From the NCBI RefSeq assembly GCF_001613805.1, contig NZ_LPVY01000011.1, positions 1 to 64,000 on the forward strand: a stretch of DNA of 64,000 bases. Direction: 5' to 3'. Source of the DNA: Thalassospira lucentensis. Its GTDB lineage: Bacteria; Pseudomonadota; Alphaproteobacteria; Rhodospirillales; Thalassospiraceae. Shown piece after piece: positions 1-8,840 of the stretch. The notes beneath the pieces were generated by a model. The model was given only the letters and a program-made list of their open reading frames with translations. It did not search any database and was not told where the DNA came from. The translations under genes were made by a program, and so were the position numbers. The stretch's first letter is position 1, and each line of letters starts with the position of its first letter.

Positions 1-187
1 CACGCTTTGCGGGTTTTGTCTCCGGACCCATTTGTCCTGTTGACTTTATCTTTATGCCACAACGAAAAGAACAAATCAAGAACTTTTTCAAAAAAAGCCG
101 GAAAAAGTTCCCCCAAAAGCCAAAACCCATTGATTTACTTGCACAATCATAAAAAAATCATGGTGCCACAACTGATTTGGGAACGAC

Positions 188-640
188 ATGATCCGTCCTG
201 CCCGGCCGAGCGATGAAACCGCTATCCGCGACTGCGCCATTTCGGCTTATCAGCAATATGTTGCCATCATCGGGCGCAAACCGGCCCCCATGACCGCCGA
301 TTTTGCTGCACAAATTATGGCCGGGAATGTTCACATCGCAACCGATGACAAAAACCAAGTTGTCGGGTTTATCGTTTTTTACCCTGACGACGATACGACC
401 ATGATGCTCGAAAACATTGCGGTTATGCCCGACCAGAAAGGGCGCGGTATTGGTAAACGCCTAATGGCCTTTTGCGAGGAAAACGCAAGGCAGCAGGGAT
501 TTTCCCATATGCGTCTTTATACCAATGAAAAGATGACTGCGAATTTATCGATCTATCCGCATCTTGGTTATGTCGAAACAGGACGGCGCACTGAAAACGG
601 GTTCAACCGCGTTTATTTTGAAAAGAATCTGTCTGTCTGA
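188..640 (+). CDS. GNAT family N-acetyltransferase
   Basis: A 150-residue protein with the single-domain GNAT fold. The acetyl-CoA binding motif A is visible as RGIGKRL near residue 95, after the beta strand LENIAVMPDQ, and the C-terminal half has the usual LYTNEKM..N..IYPHLGY pattern. It should transfer an acetyl group from acetyl-CoA to an amine on a small molecule or protein; the substrate cannot be read from the sequence. It stands alone, with 187 bases of apparently non-coding DNA before it and a clear terminator after it, so it is probably monocistronic. The family is certain, the substrate unknown. Confidence 0.85.
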   Translation: MIRPARPSDETAIRDCAISAYQQYVAIIGRKPAPMTADFAAQIMAGNVHIATDDKNQVVGFIVFYPDDDTTMMLENIAVMPDQKGRGIGKRLMAFCEENARQQGFSHMRLYTNEKMTANLSIYPHLGYVETGRRTENGFNRVYFEKNLSV

Positions 641-657
641 AAGGCAAGATCGCAAAC

Positions 658-683
658 GCCCGGATGACGCAATCCGGGCTTTT
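658..683 (+). terminator. Rho-independent terminator after the acetyltransferase
   Basis: Perfect 8-bp stem GCCCGGAT/ATCCGGGC with a 6-nt loop, followed directly by TTTT. It lies 18 nt past the acetyltransferase stop and also separates that gene from the convergent hppD. Confidence 0.8.
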
Positions 684-705
684 GTAAAATATCCCTCACC
701 AACGA

Positions 706-1818
706 TTATTCCGCCGCATCAACTTTCAGAACGCCGCGACGGATCTGGTCTTCTTCGATGCTTTCAAACAGGGCGCGGAAATTGCCCTCGCCAAAGCCTT
801 CATCGCCTTTGCGCTGGATGAATTCGAAGAAGATCGGGCCGATCACGGTTTTCGAGAAAATCTGCAACAGGATTTTGGTAATGCCACCATCCACAACGCC
901 CTCGCCATCGATCAGGATGCCATGAGTTTTCATCCGCTCGATCGGCTCGTCATGCCCCTGCACACGGTCATGGGATTTTTCGTAATAGGTATCGGGCGGA
1001 CCGGGCATGAATTTAAGGTCATTGGCCGCAAGCCTGTCGGTGGCGTCATAGATACCGTCCGTACCCACCGCGATATGCTGGATGCCTTCGCCGTTGTATT
1101 TTTTGAGGTACTCCTCGATCTGGCTTTTATCATCCGTTGATTCGTTTAGCGGAATACGGATTTTGCCGCACGGCGATGTAATCGCCCGGCTGACCAGACC
1201 GGTAATTTTGCCGGCAATATCAAAGAAGTGGATCTGTTTGAAATTGAACAGGTCGCGATAGAAATCCCACCATTTATCCATATTGCCGCGATAGACATTA
1301 TGCGTCAGATGGTCGAGATAATAAAAACCAACCCCTTCGGGTTTCGGGTCACGTTCGCCCAGCCAGTCAAATTCCGCATCATAGGCCGAACCGGTTTCAC
1401 CATACGCATCGATGAAATACAGAAGCGACCCGCCAATGCCGACAATCGCCGGGACATCAAGGGTTTTGTCATCACCCGTATACGGCTTCGCACCCTTGGA
1501 AACCGCGTGATCAAAGGCATGTTTCGCATCCACCACACGCCACGCCATCGACGGCGCACAGGGGCCATGCTTTTCAACAAATTTCATCCCGTGTGAACCC
1601 GGCTCGGCATTCAGGATGTAGTTTATGTCACCCTGACGCCAGACGGTAATGTTCTTTGATTTGTGCTTGGCAACCGGCGTATAGCCCATGCGCGCAAACA
1701 GGGTTTCAAGCTTTTCGGCCTCTTCATGGGCAAATTCGACGAACTCAAAGCCATCCGTTCCGGCCGGGTTATCGGCCGTGATCGTTGCGCGGGGGGCATC
1801 ATGTGGAAACGGTCCCAT
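706..1818 (-). CDS. hppD: 4-hydroxyphenylpyruvate dioxygenase
   Basis: A 370-residue protein of the normal length for bacterial HPPD, the Fe(II) enzyme that turns 4-hydroxyphenylpyruvate into homogentisate in tyrosine breakdown. The two-histidine, one-glutamate metal triad is visible: H170 in YLDHLTHN, H248 in GIQHIAV and E332 in FFEFIQRKG. The C-terminal stretch GFGEGNFRALFESIE is the typical lid helix. The start is supported by AAGGAG six bases upstream of the ATG. It diverges from an Lrp/AsnC regulator across 142 bp, which suggests control by that protein. Homogentisate dioxygenase and later pathway genes are not next to it. Confidence 0.96.
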   Translation of the reverse strand: MGPFPHDAPRATITADNPAGTDGFEFVEFAHEEAEKLETLFARMGYTPVAKHKSKNITVWRQGDINYILNAEPGSHGMKFVEKHGPCAPSMAWRVVDAKHAFDHAVSKGAKPYTGDDKTLDVPAIVGIGGSLLYFIDAYGETGSAYDAEFDWLGERDPKPEGVGFYYLDHLTHNVYRGNMDKWWDFYRDLFNFKQIHFFDIAGKITGLVSRAITSPCGKIRIPLNESTDDKSQIEEYLKKYNGEGIQHIAVGTDGIYDATDRLAANDLKFMPGPPDTYYEKSHDRVQGHDEPIERMKTHGILIDGEGVVDGGITKILLQIFSKTVIGPIFFEFIQRKGDEGFGEGNFRALFESIEEDQIRRGVLKVDAAE

Positions 1819-1930
1819 CGAAGGCTCCTTGATCTGGAATTAGAAAGGTTCTTGTTATGGACCTATCTTGCGCCAGATCGCCCGCAATGTGCGTGCATTC
1901 ACGGTTGATTTTCGCTATTTCATACACATA

Positions 1931-1960
1931 TCATGCGCAGATTATCAAAATGGTGCATGA
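1931..1960. promoter_or_regulatory. Inverted repeat abutting the Lrp/AsnC start codon
   Basis: TCATGC and GCATGA form an inverted repeat with an 18-bp spacer, ending exactly at the base before the Lrp-type ATG. It lies in the divergent hppD/regulator region. No Shine-Dalgarno is visible before this ATG, so the repeat may be both operator and translation-initiation region. A second weak inverted repeat, TTGCG/CGCAA, lies closer to hppD. Function is inferred only from position. Confidence 0.35.
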
Positions 1961-2431
1961 ATGACGCAACTTGATAAACTTGATCTGAAACTGCTTGCCG
2001 AATTGCAGCGTGACGGGCGTCTGACCAACAATGATCTGTCAGAACGGATCGCATTATCGCCGTCACAATGTTCGCGCCGCCGCGCCCGGCTTGAGGCCGA
2101 GGGCTTCATTCGCGGATACCGCGCCGATATTGACCGGCAAAAAATGGGCCTTGGCCTGATGGTCGTGATTTCCGTAACCCTGGCCACCCACAATCGCGAC
2201 AATGCCAAACGGTTTTCCGAACTGCTCGCAGACCTTCCCGAAGTGCTGGAAGCCTATTCCCTGACCGGGGAAATGGATTATCACCTGAAGGTCGTGACCA
2301 GGGACCTTGCCGCCCTTTCGCATTTCGTGAACGAGGTTTTGCTGCCCCACGATTCCGTGCAGCATGTCAAAACATCGATTGTGCTTAACATGCTCAAGGA
2401 CTTCGAAGGGCTGGCCGTTGAAACCGGCTAG
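1961..2431 (+). CDS. Lrp/AsnC family transcriptional regulator
   Basis: A 156-residue protein with an N-terminal winged helix-turn-helix (LDLKLLAELQRDGRLTNNDLSERIALS, then the recognition helix with SPSQCSRRRARLEAEG) and a C-terminal RAM ligand-binding domain containing AYSLTGEMDYHLKV, the loop that usually binds an amino acid. It is divergent from hppD; Lrp-type proteins next to hppD commonly respond to tyrosine or phenylalanine, so control of tyrosine breakdown is a reasonable inference. There is no obvious ribosome-binding site before the ATG. Family assignment is firm, target inferred. Confidence 0.92.
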   Translation: MTQLDKLDLKLLAELQRDGRLTNNDLSERIALSPSQCSRRRARLEAEGFIRGYRADIDRQKMGLGLMVVISVTLATHNRDNAKRFSELLADLPEVLEAYSLTGEMDYHLKVVTRDLAALSHFVNEVLLPHDSVQHVKTSIVLNMLKDFEGLAVETG

Positions 2432-2449
2432 GCACGTCCCCCGACGCAA

Positions 2450-3232
2450 TCAGATACATTCAAGCCATGACGTATCGGTAATTTCGGTTTCACGTGGCAG
2501 GGTCAGGGTAAACCAGCCGGTTTGATTGCGGCAGGCAATGGTACGGAATTGCTCGAAATTACGGTAATGGATCGTGATAAAGGGCGGTTCTTCTATCAGC
2601 TCCGCCACCTCGAAAACCGGAAGCGGCACCATCAGGGCAGTATTAAGCGTTTTGCCAAGGCTTTCCTTGCAGCTCCAGAGAAGCTGGGCCGCATCGCATT
2701 CCGGCAGGTCAAGCTTTGCCATCACCGCAAGTTCCTCGCGGGTCAGTTCCGCCTGCAATAACGGCATCGCATCTTCGTCAATGGGCGCAAGATCAATACC
2801 CATCGGATGGGCCCGGTGATAGGCCATCGCCATGGAAGCATCTTCGCTGTGCGCGATACTGACACAGGGAAGCTTATGCCCCAGGCCGGACCCGATTGCC
2901 GATGTGCCGTCAATAAAGGGCTGCCCGAACACCCCCGGCCGCACCCAGAAACGATCCGGCTCATCGGTCGCAAGCCAGCTGGTCAGGGAAATTTTGGCGG
3001 CAACCCGCCCGGCGATATAGCTGGTACGGCGGCCATCGTGGCTCATCCGGCGTGCCAAAGACAGTTCTTCGGGATGGAGCCAGTTTTCGGCATCCTCGCC
3101 GGCTTCGCCTTCGTTACACACAGCCACATGCGCAAGCGTGGCACGCAGCAACCCGATGGCGATATCAACTTCGCCCATATCATCACGCGCCAGATCAATA
3201 TGCCCGGTTCCGAGGACCCGAATATTTTCCAT
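2450..3232 (-). CDS. 4'-phosphopantetheinyl transferase superfamily protein
   Basis: A 260-residue Sfp/HetI-like protein. The Mg/CoA-binding motif appears as MGIDLAPIDED near residues 123-133 and the second signature as LLWSCKESLGKTLN near residues 184-197 (the WxxKEAxxK motif with S for A). It would move the phosphopantetheine arm from CoA to a carrier protein of a fatty acid, polyketide or peptide synthase. No carrier protein or megasynthase is seen in the window; the siderophore operon further on uses an NIS synthetase, which does not need this enzyme. It converges on the Lrp gene with only 18 nt between stops. GGAAG precedes the ATG. Confidence 0.85.
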   Translation of the reverse strand: MENIRVLGTGHIDLARDDMGEVDIAIGLLRATLAHVAVCNEGEAGEDAENWLHPEELSLARRMSHDGRRTSYIAGRVAAKISLTSWLATDEPDRFWVRPGVFGQPFIDGTSAIGSGLGHKLPCVSIAHSEDASMAMAYHRAHPMGIDLAPIDEDAMPLLQAELTREELAVMAKLDLPECDAAQLLWSCKESLGKTLNTALMVPLPVFEVAELIEEPPFITIHYRNFEQFRTIACRNQTGWFTLTLPRETEITDTSWLECI

Positions 3233-3360
3233 ACGTGCTTCCGCTTGCTGTTTGGCAACCCGTTATGAAGCCTGTCTGCAGCATCCATTGTGCACCGGGA
3301 TCCCCCAATTGTGAACCGGCTATCTGCGGCTGGCATATAACCGGCAACACACGAAGACGG

Positions 3361-3390
3361 AAAAGGCCGCGCACAATGGCGCGGCCTTTT
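3361..3390 (-). terminator. Terminator of the first Liv-type ABC operon
   Basis: AAAAGGCCGCGC and GCGCGGCCTTTT form a long GC-rich stem with T runs on both strands, so it can work in either direction. A second 8-bp stem, ATCCCGGC/GCCGGGAT, lies at 3394-3427, between this hairpin and the livF stop. The 217-nt gap between the transferase and livF holds these two hairpins and no gene. Confidence 0.8.
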
Positions 3391-3449
3391 GACATCCCGG
3401 CACACCCTTACCCAAAGATGCCGGGATCCTCCGCCTGTCAGGTCAAAAA

Positions 3450-4202
3450 TCAGATCGCAAGATACTGATCACGCAACTCGGTATCATCGAGAACCGCCTG
3501 GGCTGTGCCATCAAACACGATCTGACCGCTATCCATGATGATCGCGCGATCCGCAAGCTTGAGTGCGGCAATCGCGTTTTGCTCGACAATGATGGTGGTG
3601 ATGCCAAGCTTTTTGACATTCTGAAGCGTCTTTTCAATCTCCTGGACAATCACCGGTGCAAGACCTTCATACGGTTCATCAAGCAACAGCAGCTTGATAT
3701 CACGCGCCAATGCCCGCCCGATCGCCAACATCTGCTGCTCCCCGCCCGAAAGGGTGATCGCTTCCTGCTCGGCACGTTCACCAAGACGGGGGAACAGTTC
3801 GTAAATGCGCTGGATCGACCATCCAATCGGCTCGGCAATCTGGGCCAGTTCAAGATTCTGCTCAACCGTCATCCCCGGAATGATGCGGCGATCTTCGGGC
3901 ACAAGCTGCAGCCCCAGGCGGGCGGCCTGCCATGCCTTCATGGTGTGAAGCGGCTGATGATCGAGCCAGATTTCACCATGCTTGAGTTCCGGATCGGCCA
4001 TCCGCGCAAGCGCACGCAGGGTCGATGTCTTACCGGCACCGTTACGCCCCAGAAGGGCAAGAATTTCGCCCTCGCGAATGTCAAAGCTGACCCCCTGCAC
4101 GATATAGCTTTCGCCGTAATAGGCATGCAGATCGTAAACCGAGAAGAAGGCCGGATCACCGCCCTGTTTCATGACGGGTTTGGTTTGCGGGACCGCGTTC
4201 AT
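3450..4202 (-). CDS. livF: Branched-chain amino acid-type ABC transporter ATP-binding protein (LivF family)
   Basis: A 250-residue ATPase. Walker A is LGRNGAGKTS, the signature LSGGEQQMLAIGRAL, Walker B LLLLDEPYEG, and the switch region IIVEQN, where LivF proteins carry Q instead of the usual histidine. It energises import of a small polar solute across the inner membrane together with LivG. It overlaps the livG stop by ATGA and is the last gene of a five-gene operon ordered binding protein, LivH, LivM, LivG, LivF. The substrate (amino acid, urea or short amide) cannot be told from the ATPase. Confidence 0.93.
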   Translation of the reverse strand: MNAVPQTKPVMKQGGDPAFFSVYDLHAYYGESYIVQGVSFDIREGEILALLGRNGAGKTSTLRALARMADPELKHGEIWLDHQPLHTMKAWQAARLGLQLVPEDRRIIPGMTVEQNLELAQIAEPIGWSIQRIYELFPRLGERAEQEAITLSGGEQQMLAIGRALARDIKLLLLDEPYEGLAPVIVQEIEKTLQNVKKLGITTIIVEQNAIAALKLADRAIIMDSGQIVFDGTAQAVLDDTELRDQYLAI

Positions 4203-4960
4203 ACAGTTTCCCCTCCGAGATAGGCTTCCTTGACCTTGGGATTGTTGCGCACCTCTTCCGGGGTGCCTTCGGCAATGATCGCGCCCTGCGCCAGAACACT
4301 GATGCGGTCTGCCAGACTGAACACGACATGCATGTCATGCTCGATGATCACCTTGGTCATGCCGCGTTCCTTGATCCGTTTGAGCAGATCAATCGTGCGG
4401 TTGGTGTCATGCCGCGACATACCCGCGGTCGGTTCATCCAGCAGGAACAGCTTCGGCCGCTGGCTCAGGCACATCGCCAGTTCAAGACGGCGTTTATCCC
4501 CGCGCGACATTGATCCTGCCAGATGGTCCTTGTGTTCGATCAACCCGACATCCTCAAGCATGTGTTCCGCCTGATCGCGAATTTCGCGTTCCGAGAACAG
4601 GCTCTTGAGAAAGCTCAGGTTAAACTCGCCATCACGCTTGGCCAGTGCCGGTACCATCACATTTTGCAGCAACGACAGTTCCGGAAAAATTTCCGGTGTC
4701 TGGAAAACACGTGCGACACCCAGCTGGTTGATCTCATACGGGTTTTTGCCGGTCAGAACCTCGTCCCCCAGCAACACCCGCCCGCGATTGGGCGCAAGAC
4801 GCCCGACAATCACGTTAAGCAGGGTCGATTTACCCGCCCCGTTAGGGCCGATGATGGCATGAACGGTGCCTTCCTTGACCCGAAGATTGATGTCGGACAG
4901 GGCCCGCAGGCCGCCGAAATGCTTGTCGACATCGGTAACATCAAGAATGTATTCGGACAT
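4199..4960 (-). CDS. livG: Branched-chain amino acid-type ABC transporter ATP-binding protein (LivG family)
   Basis: A 253-residue ATPase with Walker A GPNGAGKST, Walker B LFLLDEPTAGM and H-loop IIEHDMHVVF. The signature is SRGDKRRLELAMCL, the divergent form seen in LivG proteins in place of LSGGQ. The C terminus has the family ending EEVRNNPKVKEAYLGG. It pairs with LivF and couples ATP hydrolysis to the LivHM permease. The start is 3 nt downstream of the livM stop. Confidence 0.93.
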   Translation of the reverse strand: MSEYILDVTDVDKHFGGLRALSDINLRVKEGTVHAIIGPNGAGKSTLLNVIVGRLAPNRGRVLLGDEVLTGKNPYEINQLGVARVFQTPEIFPELSLLQNVMVPALAKRDGEFNLSFLKSLFSEREIRDQAEHMLEDVGLIEHKDHLAGSMSRGDKRRLELAMCLSQRPKLFLLDEPTAGMSRHDTNRTIDLLKRIKERGMTKVIIEHDMHVVFSLADRISVLAQGAIIAEGTPEEVRNNPKVKEAYLGGETV

Positions 4961-4963
4961 CGA

Positions 4964-6127
4964 TCAGACCTCCCTCGTCGAAGGTTGTTGTTCTTTTTCG
5001 TTATTCTCGAAGGATGTTGAACGGTTCCGGATCAGACGCCACAGGCGATTGATCCCTTCCATCACCCCACCGGGCAGGAAGATCACGATCAGCATGAAGA
5101 CCAGACCAAGTGTCAGGTGCCAGCCGTCCCCGACGAACAGACCTGCAACCGATGCCACCGCATGGCCAAGCCAGTCGGGCAGGAAGGAAAACGCATTTTG
5201 CAGAACCTGATCGTTAAAGGCCGAAAAGATGTTTTCGAAATACTTGATGATCCCCGCACCCAGAAGCGGCCCGATCAGTGTTCCCGCACCACCAAGAATG
5301 GTGATCAGAACAACCTCGCCCGACGCCGTCCACTGCATGCGCTCCGCCCCGGCAAGGGGATCCGTCACCGCCAGAAGTGATCCGGCCAGTCCGGCATACA
5401 TGCCCGAAATGACAAAGGCGGTCATCAGGTAGGGCCGGGTGTTATATCCGGTATACCCCATGCGGTTCTGGTTCGACTTGATGGCACGCAACTTCAACCC
5501 GAAGGCGGACCGGAAGATACGCAGATAGATAAAGAACGAAATGATCAGAAGAACCGCGCATATGTAAAAGCCGGAATATCCGATCCCCTCTATTCCGAAC
5601 AGGTTCGGGGTCGGCAATGCCGCCGATGCTTCGATCCCGGCCATACGGTCAAGAACCCTTGCATCACCCTGCGTCAGTTGCAGGCCGGTTTCACCGTTCG
5701 TGATCGGCGTCAGAACCGAATAGGCCAGATTGTAGGACATCTGTGCAAAAGCCAGCGTCAGGATCGAGAAATAAATCCCCGAACGACGCAACGAGACATA
5801 GCCGATCAGAAGGGCAAACAGCCCCGAAAGCGCAACGGCAAAGATCATTGCCGGCAGGACATTCATCGACAGCAGTTTGAACGACCAGACGGCAGTGTAG
5901 GACCCGACGCCCAGAAACGCCGCATGACCAAAGGAGAGATAACCGGTCAGGCCAAACAGGACATTGTAACCGATGGCAAAAATGCCAAAGATCATGAATT
6001 TCTGCATCAGATCGGGATAGGCCGCACCGAAAGGCTGCAACCAGATCGGCATGGTCAGGACCACAACCGACAGAACCACCATGTAAATCAGGTCCTGCTT
6101 GGGCGAGACGATTTGAGTATTTGACAT
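4964..6127 (-). CDS. livM: Branched-chain amino acid-type ABC transporter permease (LivM family)
   Basis: A 387-residue membrane protein with about ten hydrophobic segments and the LivM hallmarks [25 protein letters not shown] near residue 55 and [13 protein letters not shown] near residue 280. A hydrophilic tail ([16 protein letters not shown]) ends the protein. With LivH it forms the membrane channel. It is preceded by GGAGAG five bases before the ATG and sits 1 nt after livH. Confidence 0.93.
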   Translation of the reverse strand: MSNTQIVSPKQDLIYMVVLSVVVLTMPIWLQPFGAAYPDLMQKFMIFGIFAIGYNVLFGLTGYLSFGHAAFLGVGSYTAVWSFKLLSMNVLPAMIFAVALSGLFALLIGYVSLRRSGIYFSILTLAFAQMSYNLAYSVLTPITNGETGLQLTQGDARVLDRMAGIEASAALPTPNLFGIEGIGYSGFYICAVLLIISFFIYLRIFRSAFGLKLRAIKSNQNRMGYTGYNTRPYLMTAFVISGMYAGLAGSLLAVTDPLAGAERMQWTASGEVVLITILGGAGTLIGPLLGAGIIKYFENIFSAFNDQVLQNAFSFLPDWLGHAVASVAGLFVGDGWHLTLGLVFMLIVIFLPGGVMEGINRLWRLIRNRSTSFENNEKEQQPSTREV

Positions 6128-6128
6128 A

Positions 6129-7145
6129 TCAGCTCTCCATCACGCCCCGTCGACCCATCAGACCACGCGGACGGGTCAGCAGAATCACGACGGCGACAAG
6201 GTAGATGATGATCTGGTCGATACCGGGAAAGATGTCTTTCACTTCGGTCATCGACGAGAAGGATTGCAGGATACCAAGCAGGAAACCCGCCAGTACCGCT
6301 CCGGGAAGCGACCCCATGCCGCCGACAACAACGACGACAAAGGACAGGACAAGGAAGTCCATCCCGAGATGGTAATCAGGCGGCAGGACAGGTGTGTACA
6401 TCACACCGGCAAGCCCTGCGACCACTGCAGCCATGCCAAACACAATGGTAAAACGACGTTCGATATTGATGCCAAGCAGTTCGACCGTTGCACGGTCAGC
6501 CATGCCGGCACGCACCACCATCCCGTAAGTGGTGAAATGCAGGAACGAGAAAACAAGACCGATAATTGTTGCCGAGAACAGCAGGTAAATCAGACGCCAC
6601 CATGGATAAACCACGGATTCCCCAAGGCCGATCCATGCCCCGATATTGGCGGAACCGGCAACAATTTCCGGTGCGCCTTGCGGGATCGGGTTTGCCCCGA
6701 AGAAGGATTTGATCAGTTCCTGCAACACGATCGCCAGACCGAATGTCACAAGGATCTGTTCGGCGTGGGAACGTTTGTAAAAATGCCGGATCAGTGCGCG
6801 TTCCATAATCACGCCAATCGCCAGCATCACCGGAATGGCAAGGATGATTGATAACGGCACAGACCAGTCAATAATCGCTGTGCCGGTATCGCCAAACCAG
6901 ACTTCGAGATAAGGCGTTTCCTTGTAGGCGTCAAAGAAGGTGACTGACTCGTCCTTGACCCGAACAGAAAGCGTCAGGATTTTTTCCAGCGTCACCGCAC
7001 AAAAGGCGCCGATCATGAAGATGGCACCATGGGCAAAGTTCACCACGCCAAGCGTGCCGAACACCAGGGTCAGACCAAGGGCAATCAGCGCATAAGCGCC
7101 CCCCTTGTCCAGACCATTCAGGATTTGAAGAAATATAGCGTCCAT
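6129..7145 (-). CDS. livH: Branched-chain amino acid-type ABC transporter permease (LivH family)
   Basis: A 338-residue membrane protein starting with the family pattern [33 protein letters not shown]. It carries a hydrophilic insert of about 40 residues after the second hydrophobic segment ([21 protein letters not shown]), so it is longer than the roughly 300 residues usual for LivH; such inserts are seen in urea/amide-type members. [17 protein letters not shown] near residue 275 is the EAA-like loop. It follows the binding-protein gene after a 132-nt spacer containing a long stem-loop. Confidence 0.93.
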   Translation of the reverse strand: MDAIFLQILNGLDKGGAYALIALGLTLVFGTLGVVNFAHGAIFMIGAFCAVTLEKILTLSVRVKDESVTFFDAYKETPYLEVWFGDTGTAIIDWSVPLSIILAIPVMLAIGVIMERALIRHFYKRSHAEQILVTFGLAIVLQELIKSFFGANPIPQGAPEIVAGSANIGAWIGLGESVVYPWWRLIYLLFSATIIGLVFSFLHFTTYGMVVRAGMADRATVELLGINIERRFTIVFGMAAVVAGLAGVMYTPVLPPDYHLGMDFLVLSFVVVVVGGMGSLPGAVLAGFLLGILQSFSSMTEVKDIFPGIDQIIIYLVAVVILLTRPRGLMGRRGVMES

Positions 7146-7226
7146 TGATTATCCGCCGCGTGTTCAAAAGGGCTTAACGAACAGAAAGCCAAAGCATTTG
7201 CCAAAAGCATTGCCCATCGGGGCAGT

Positions 7227-7256
7227 TGGGCCGACCGTCAGATGACAGTCGGCCCA
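7227..7256 (-). other. Stem-loop between binding protein and permease genes
   Basis: TGGGCCGACCGTCA and TGACAGTCGGCCCA form a 14-bp stem with one wobble pair and a 2-nt loop. There is no T run after it on the transcribed strand, so it is more likely an mRNA-stabilising or partially attenuating hairpin that lets the periplasmic binding protein be made in excess over the membrane parts. Confidence 0.6.
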
Positions 7257-7277
7257 GCCTGTTACGTTACAAGGGGA

Positions 7278-8639
7278 TCAGACCTGATACGGACCGAGTT
7301 CCCCGCCGAACATGTCGGCCGGATATTCGACCTGTGCGCGCGGAACCTCTTTGACCACTTCAAGAAGGTCGAAGTTGGACTGCGGCTCCTGCTTGCCACG
7401 CACGACCAGAACGTCTTTGAAGCACTGGTGATCTTCTGCGCGATACAGGGTCGGGCCATTGCCCGCACCATCGAACTCGAAACCTTCAAGTTGCTTGATG
7501 ACTTCCCAGGGCGCGAAAGTACCGGCCATTTCGCAGGCATTCGCATAAAGCAGCGCCTGGACATAGCAGGTGTGTGCGGCCTGTGACGGCGGGAAGCCGT
7601 ATTCCTGACCGAACGATTTCACAAACGCCTGCGAACCGGCATCCTGCAACGACCAGTGCCAGTTGGTGGTCCCCAGAATGCCTTTTGCGGCATCACCGGC
7701 ACCCTGTGCCATCAGGCGGGAATACAGCGGAACCACAATTTCGAAGTTCTTGCCATTTACCTGCTTGTCGCGCAGACCGAACTGAACCGCCTGTGTTAGC
7801 GAGTTGACCATGTCCTTGCCGTAGTGGTTCAGGATCAGGACATCCGCGCCAGAGTTCAGAACCGGCGTGATATATTGCGAGAAGTCACCCGCACCAACCG
7901 GGGTGCGAACGGTATTCACGGTTTCCCAGCCAATGTTTTCGGTTGCGGCCTTGATCGATTCTTCCTGGGTCCAGCCCCAGGTGTAATCGGCCGTCAGGTG
8001 ATAGGCACGACGATCGGTGCCATATTCTTCCTTCAGGATCGGCGCAATCGCCTGACCGGACATGTAAGCGTTGAAGAAATGACGGAAGCCATACCGCTTT
8101 TTGTCCTTGCCGGTGGTATCATTCGAGTGCGTCAGACCGGCCATGAAGATCACGCCCATTTCCTGACACAGCCCCTGAACGGCCACCGCCACACCGGACG
8201 ATGAACCACCGGTAATCATTGCAACATTGTCTTTTTCGATCATGCGCTTTGCCGAAGCACGCGCCGCATCGGATTTGGTCTGGGTGTCACCGGTCACGAA
8301 TTCGACCTTCTTGCCCAGGACGCCGTTCCCCTTAAGCTCCAGCGGCTTGATGGTATTGAGCATACCGCCATCGCCTTCGCCGTTCAGGTGTTTCACAGCG
8401 AGCTGATAGGCGCGCAATTCATCGGCACCCTCGTCGGCATACGGACCGGACTGTGGAACGTTAAAACCGAACTTGACGCTGCCCGAGCTACCCGGGTCGC
8501 CCCGGAAAGTCTGTGCATGTGCATTTTTGATGAAATGCATCGGGAATGATGCGCCGATCAGCGCAGCCCCTGTCGTCGCAGCCGTTCCTTTAAGAACCGT
8601 ACGACGGGATACATTTCGGGTGTTCTTGGTCTCCGACAT
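7278..8639 (-). CDS. ABC transporter substrate-binding protein, Tat-exported (urea/amide/branched-chain type)
   Basis: A 453-residue periplasmic binding protein of the Leu/Ile/Val type I fold. The N terminus carries a twin-arginine signal, SRRTVLKGTAATTGAALIG, with a cleavage site after NAHAQ. The mature part begins SGSVKFGFNVPQSGPYADEG and contains the ligand-pocket phrase ITGGSSSGVAVAVQ. I chose the ATG at 8639 because GGGGAGG lies six bases upstream; an upstream in-frame ATG has no such site. It is the first gene of the operon and is followed by a strong stem-loop. It diverges from an ScfR-like regulator, suggesting control tied to short-chain acids or amides, but the ligand is unknown. 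Confidence 0.9.
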   Translation of the reverse strand: MSETKNTRNVSRRTVLKGTAATTGAALIGASFPMHFIKNAHAQTFRGDPGSSGSVKFGFNVPQSGPYADEGADELRAYQLAVKHLNGEGDGGMLNTIKPLELKGNGVLGKKVEFVTGDTQTKSDAARASAKRMIEKDNVAMITGGSSSGVAVAVQGLCQEMGVIFMAGLTHSNDTTGKDKKRYGFRHFFNAYMSGQAIAPILKEEYGTDRRAYHLTADYTWGWTQEESIKAATENIGWETVNTVRTPVGAGDFSQYITPVLNSGADVLILNHYGKDMVNSLTQAVQFGLRDKQVNGKNFEIVVPLYSRLMAQGAGDAAKGILGTTNWHWSLQDAGSQAFVKSFGQEYGFPPSQAAHTCYVQALLYANACEMAGTFAPWEVIKQLEGFEFDGAGNGPTLYRAEDHQCFKDVLVVRGKQEPQSNFDLLEVVKEVPRAQVEYPADMFGGELGPYQV

Positions 8640-8778
8640 GGTTTTCCTCCCCAATGTCTTGGGATGCGTTTCAGAAAAATCTGAGGCCGCGTTTTTTGAT
8701 TAATGTTTTTGTCGACCTGTCAAAACAATGGGGACTAGTTGAAAATGAATCAATATGTGATTGAACAAGAACAGTTTT

Positions 8779-8818
8779 TTTGTAAATATATGAACAACTC
8801 AAATGAAAATTTGTAAAT
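8779..8818. promoter_or_regulatory. Paired TTTGTAAAT repeats in the divergent promoter
   Basis: The nonamer TTTGTAAAT occurs at 8779-8787 and again at 8810-8818, 31 bp apart (about three helical turns), in the 200-bp region between the binding-protein gene and the ScfR-like gene. Known RamB/ScfR-type sites are built on TTTGCAAA-like halves, so these are candidate operators for autoregulation and control of the transporter. The rest of the region is AT-rich with no other strong signal. Confidence 0.45.
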
Positions 8819-8840
8819 CTTGTCAAGAAAAGGGCACGCC

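Noticed and set aside
1-187. Short open frame at the left edge (7-216)
   Set aside because: Low-complexity, no family features, overlaps the acetyltransferase start; I see no gene in the first 187 bases.
2450-3232. Phosphopantetheinyl transferase as part of the siderophore system
   Set aside because: The siderophore operon uses an NIS synthetase and has no carrier protein; the two loci are about 34 kb apart.
5678-6851. Long open frames opposite the livM and livH genes
   Set aside because: Arginine/glutamine-rich shadows of membrane-protein genes with no domain pattern.
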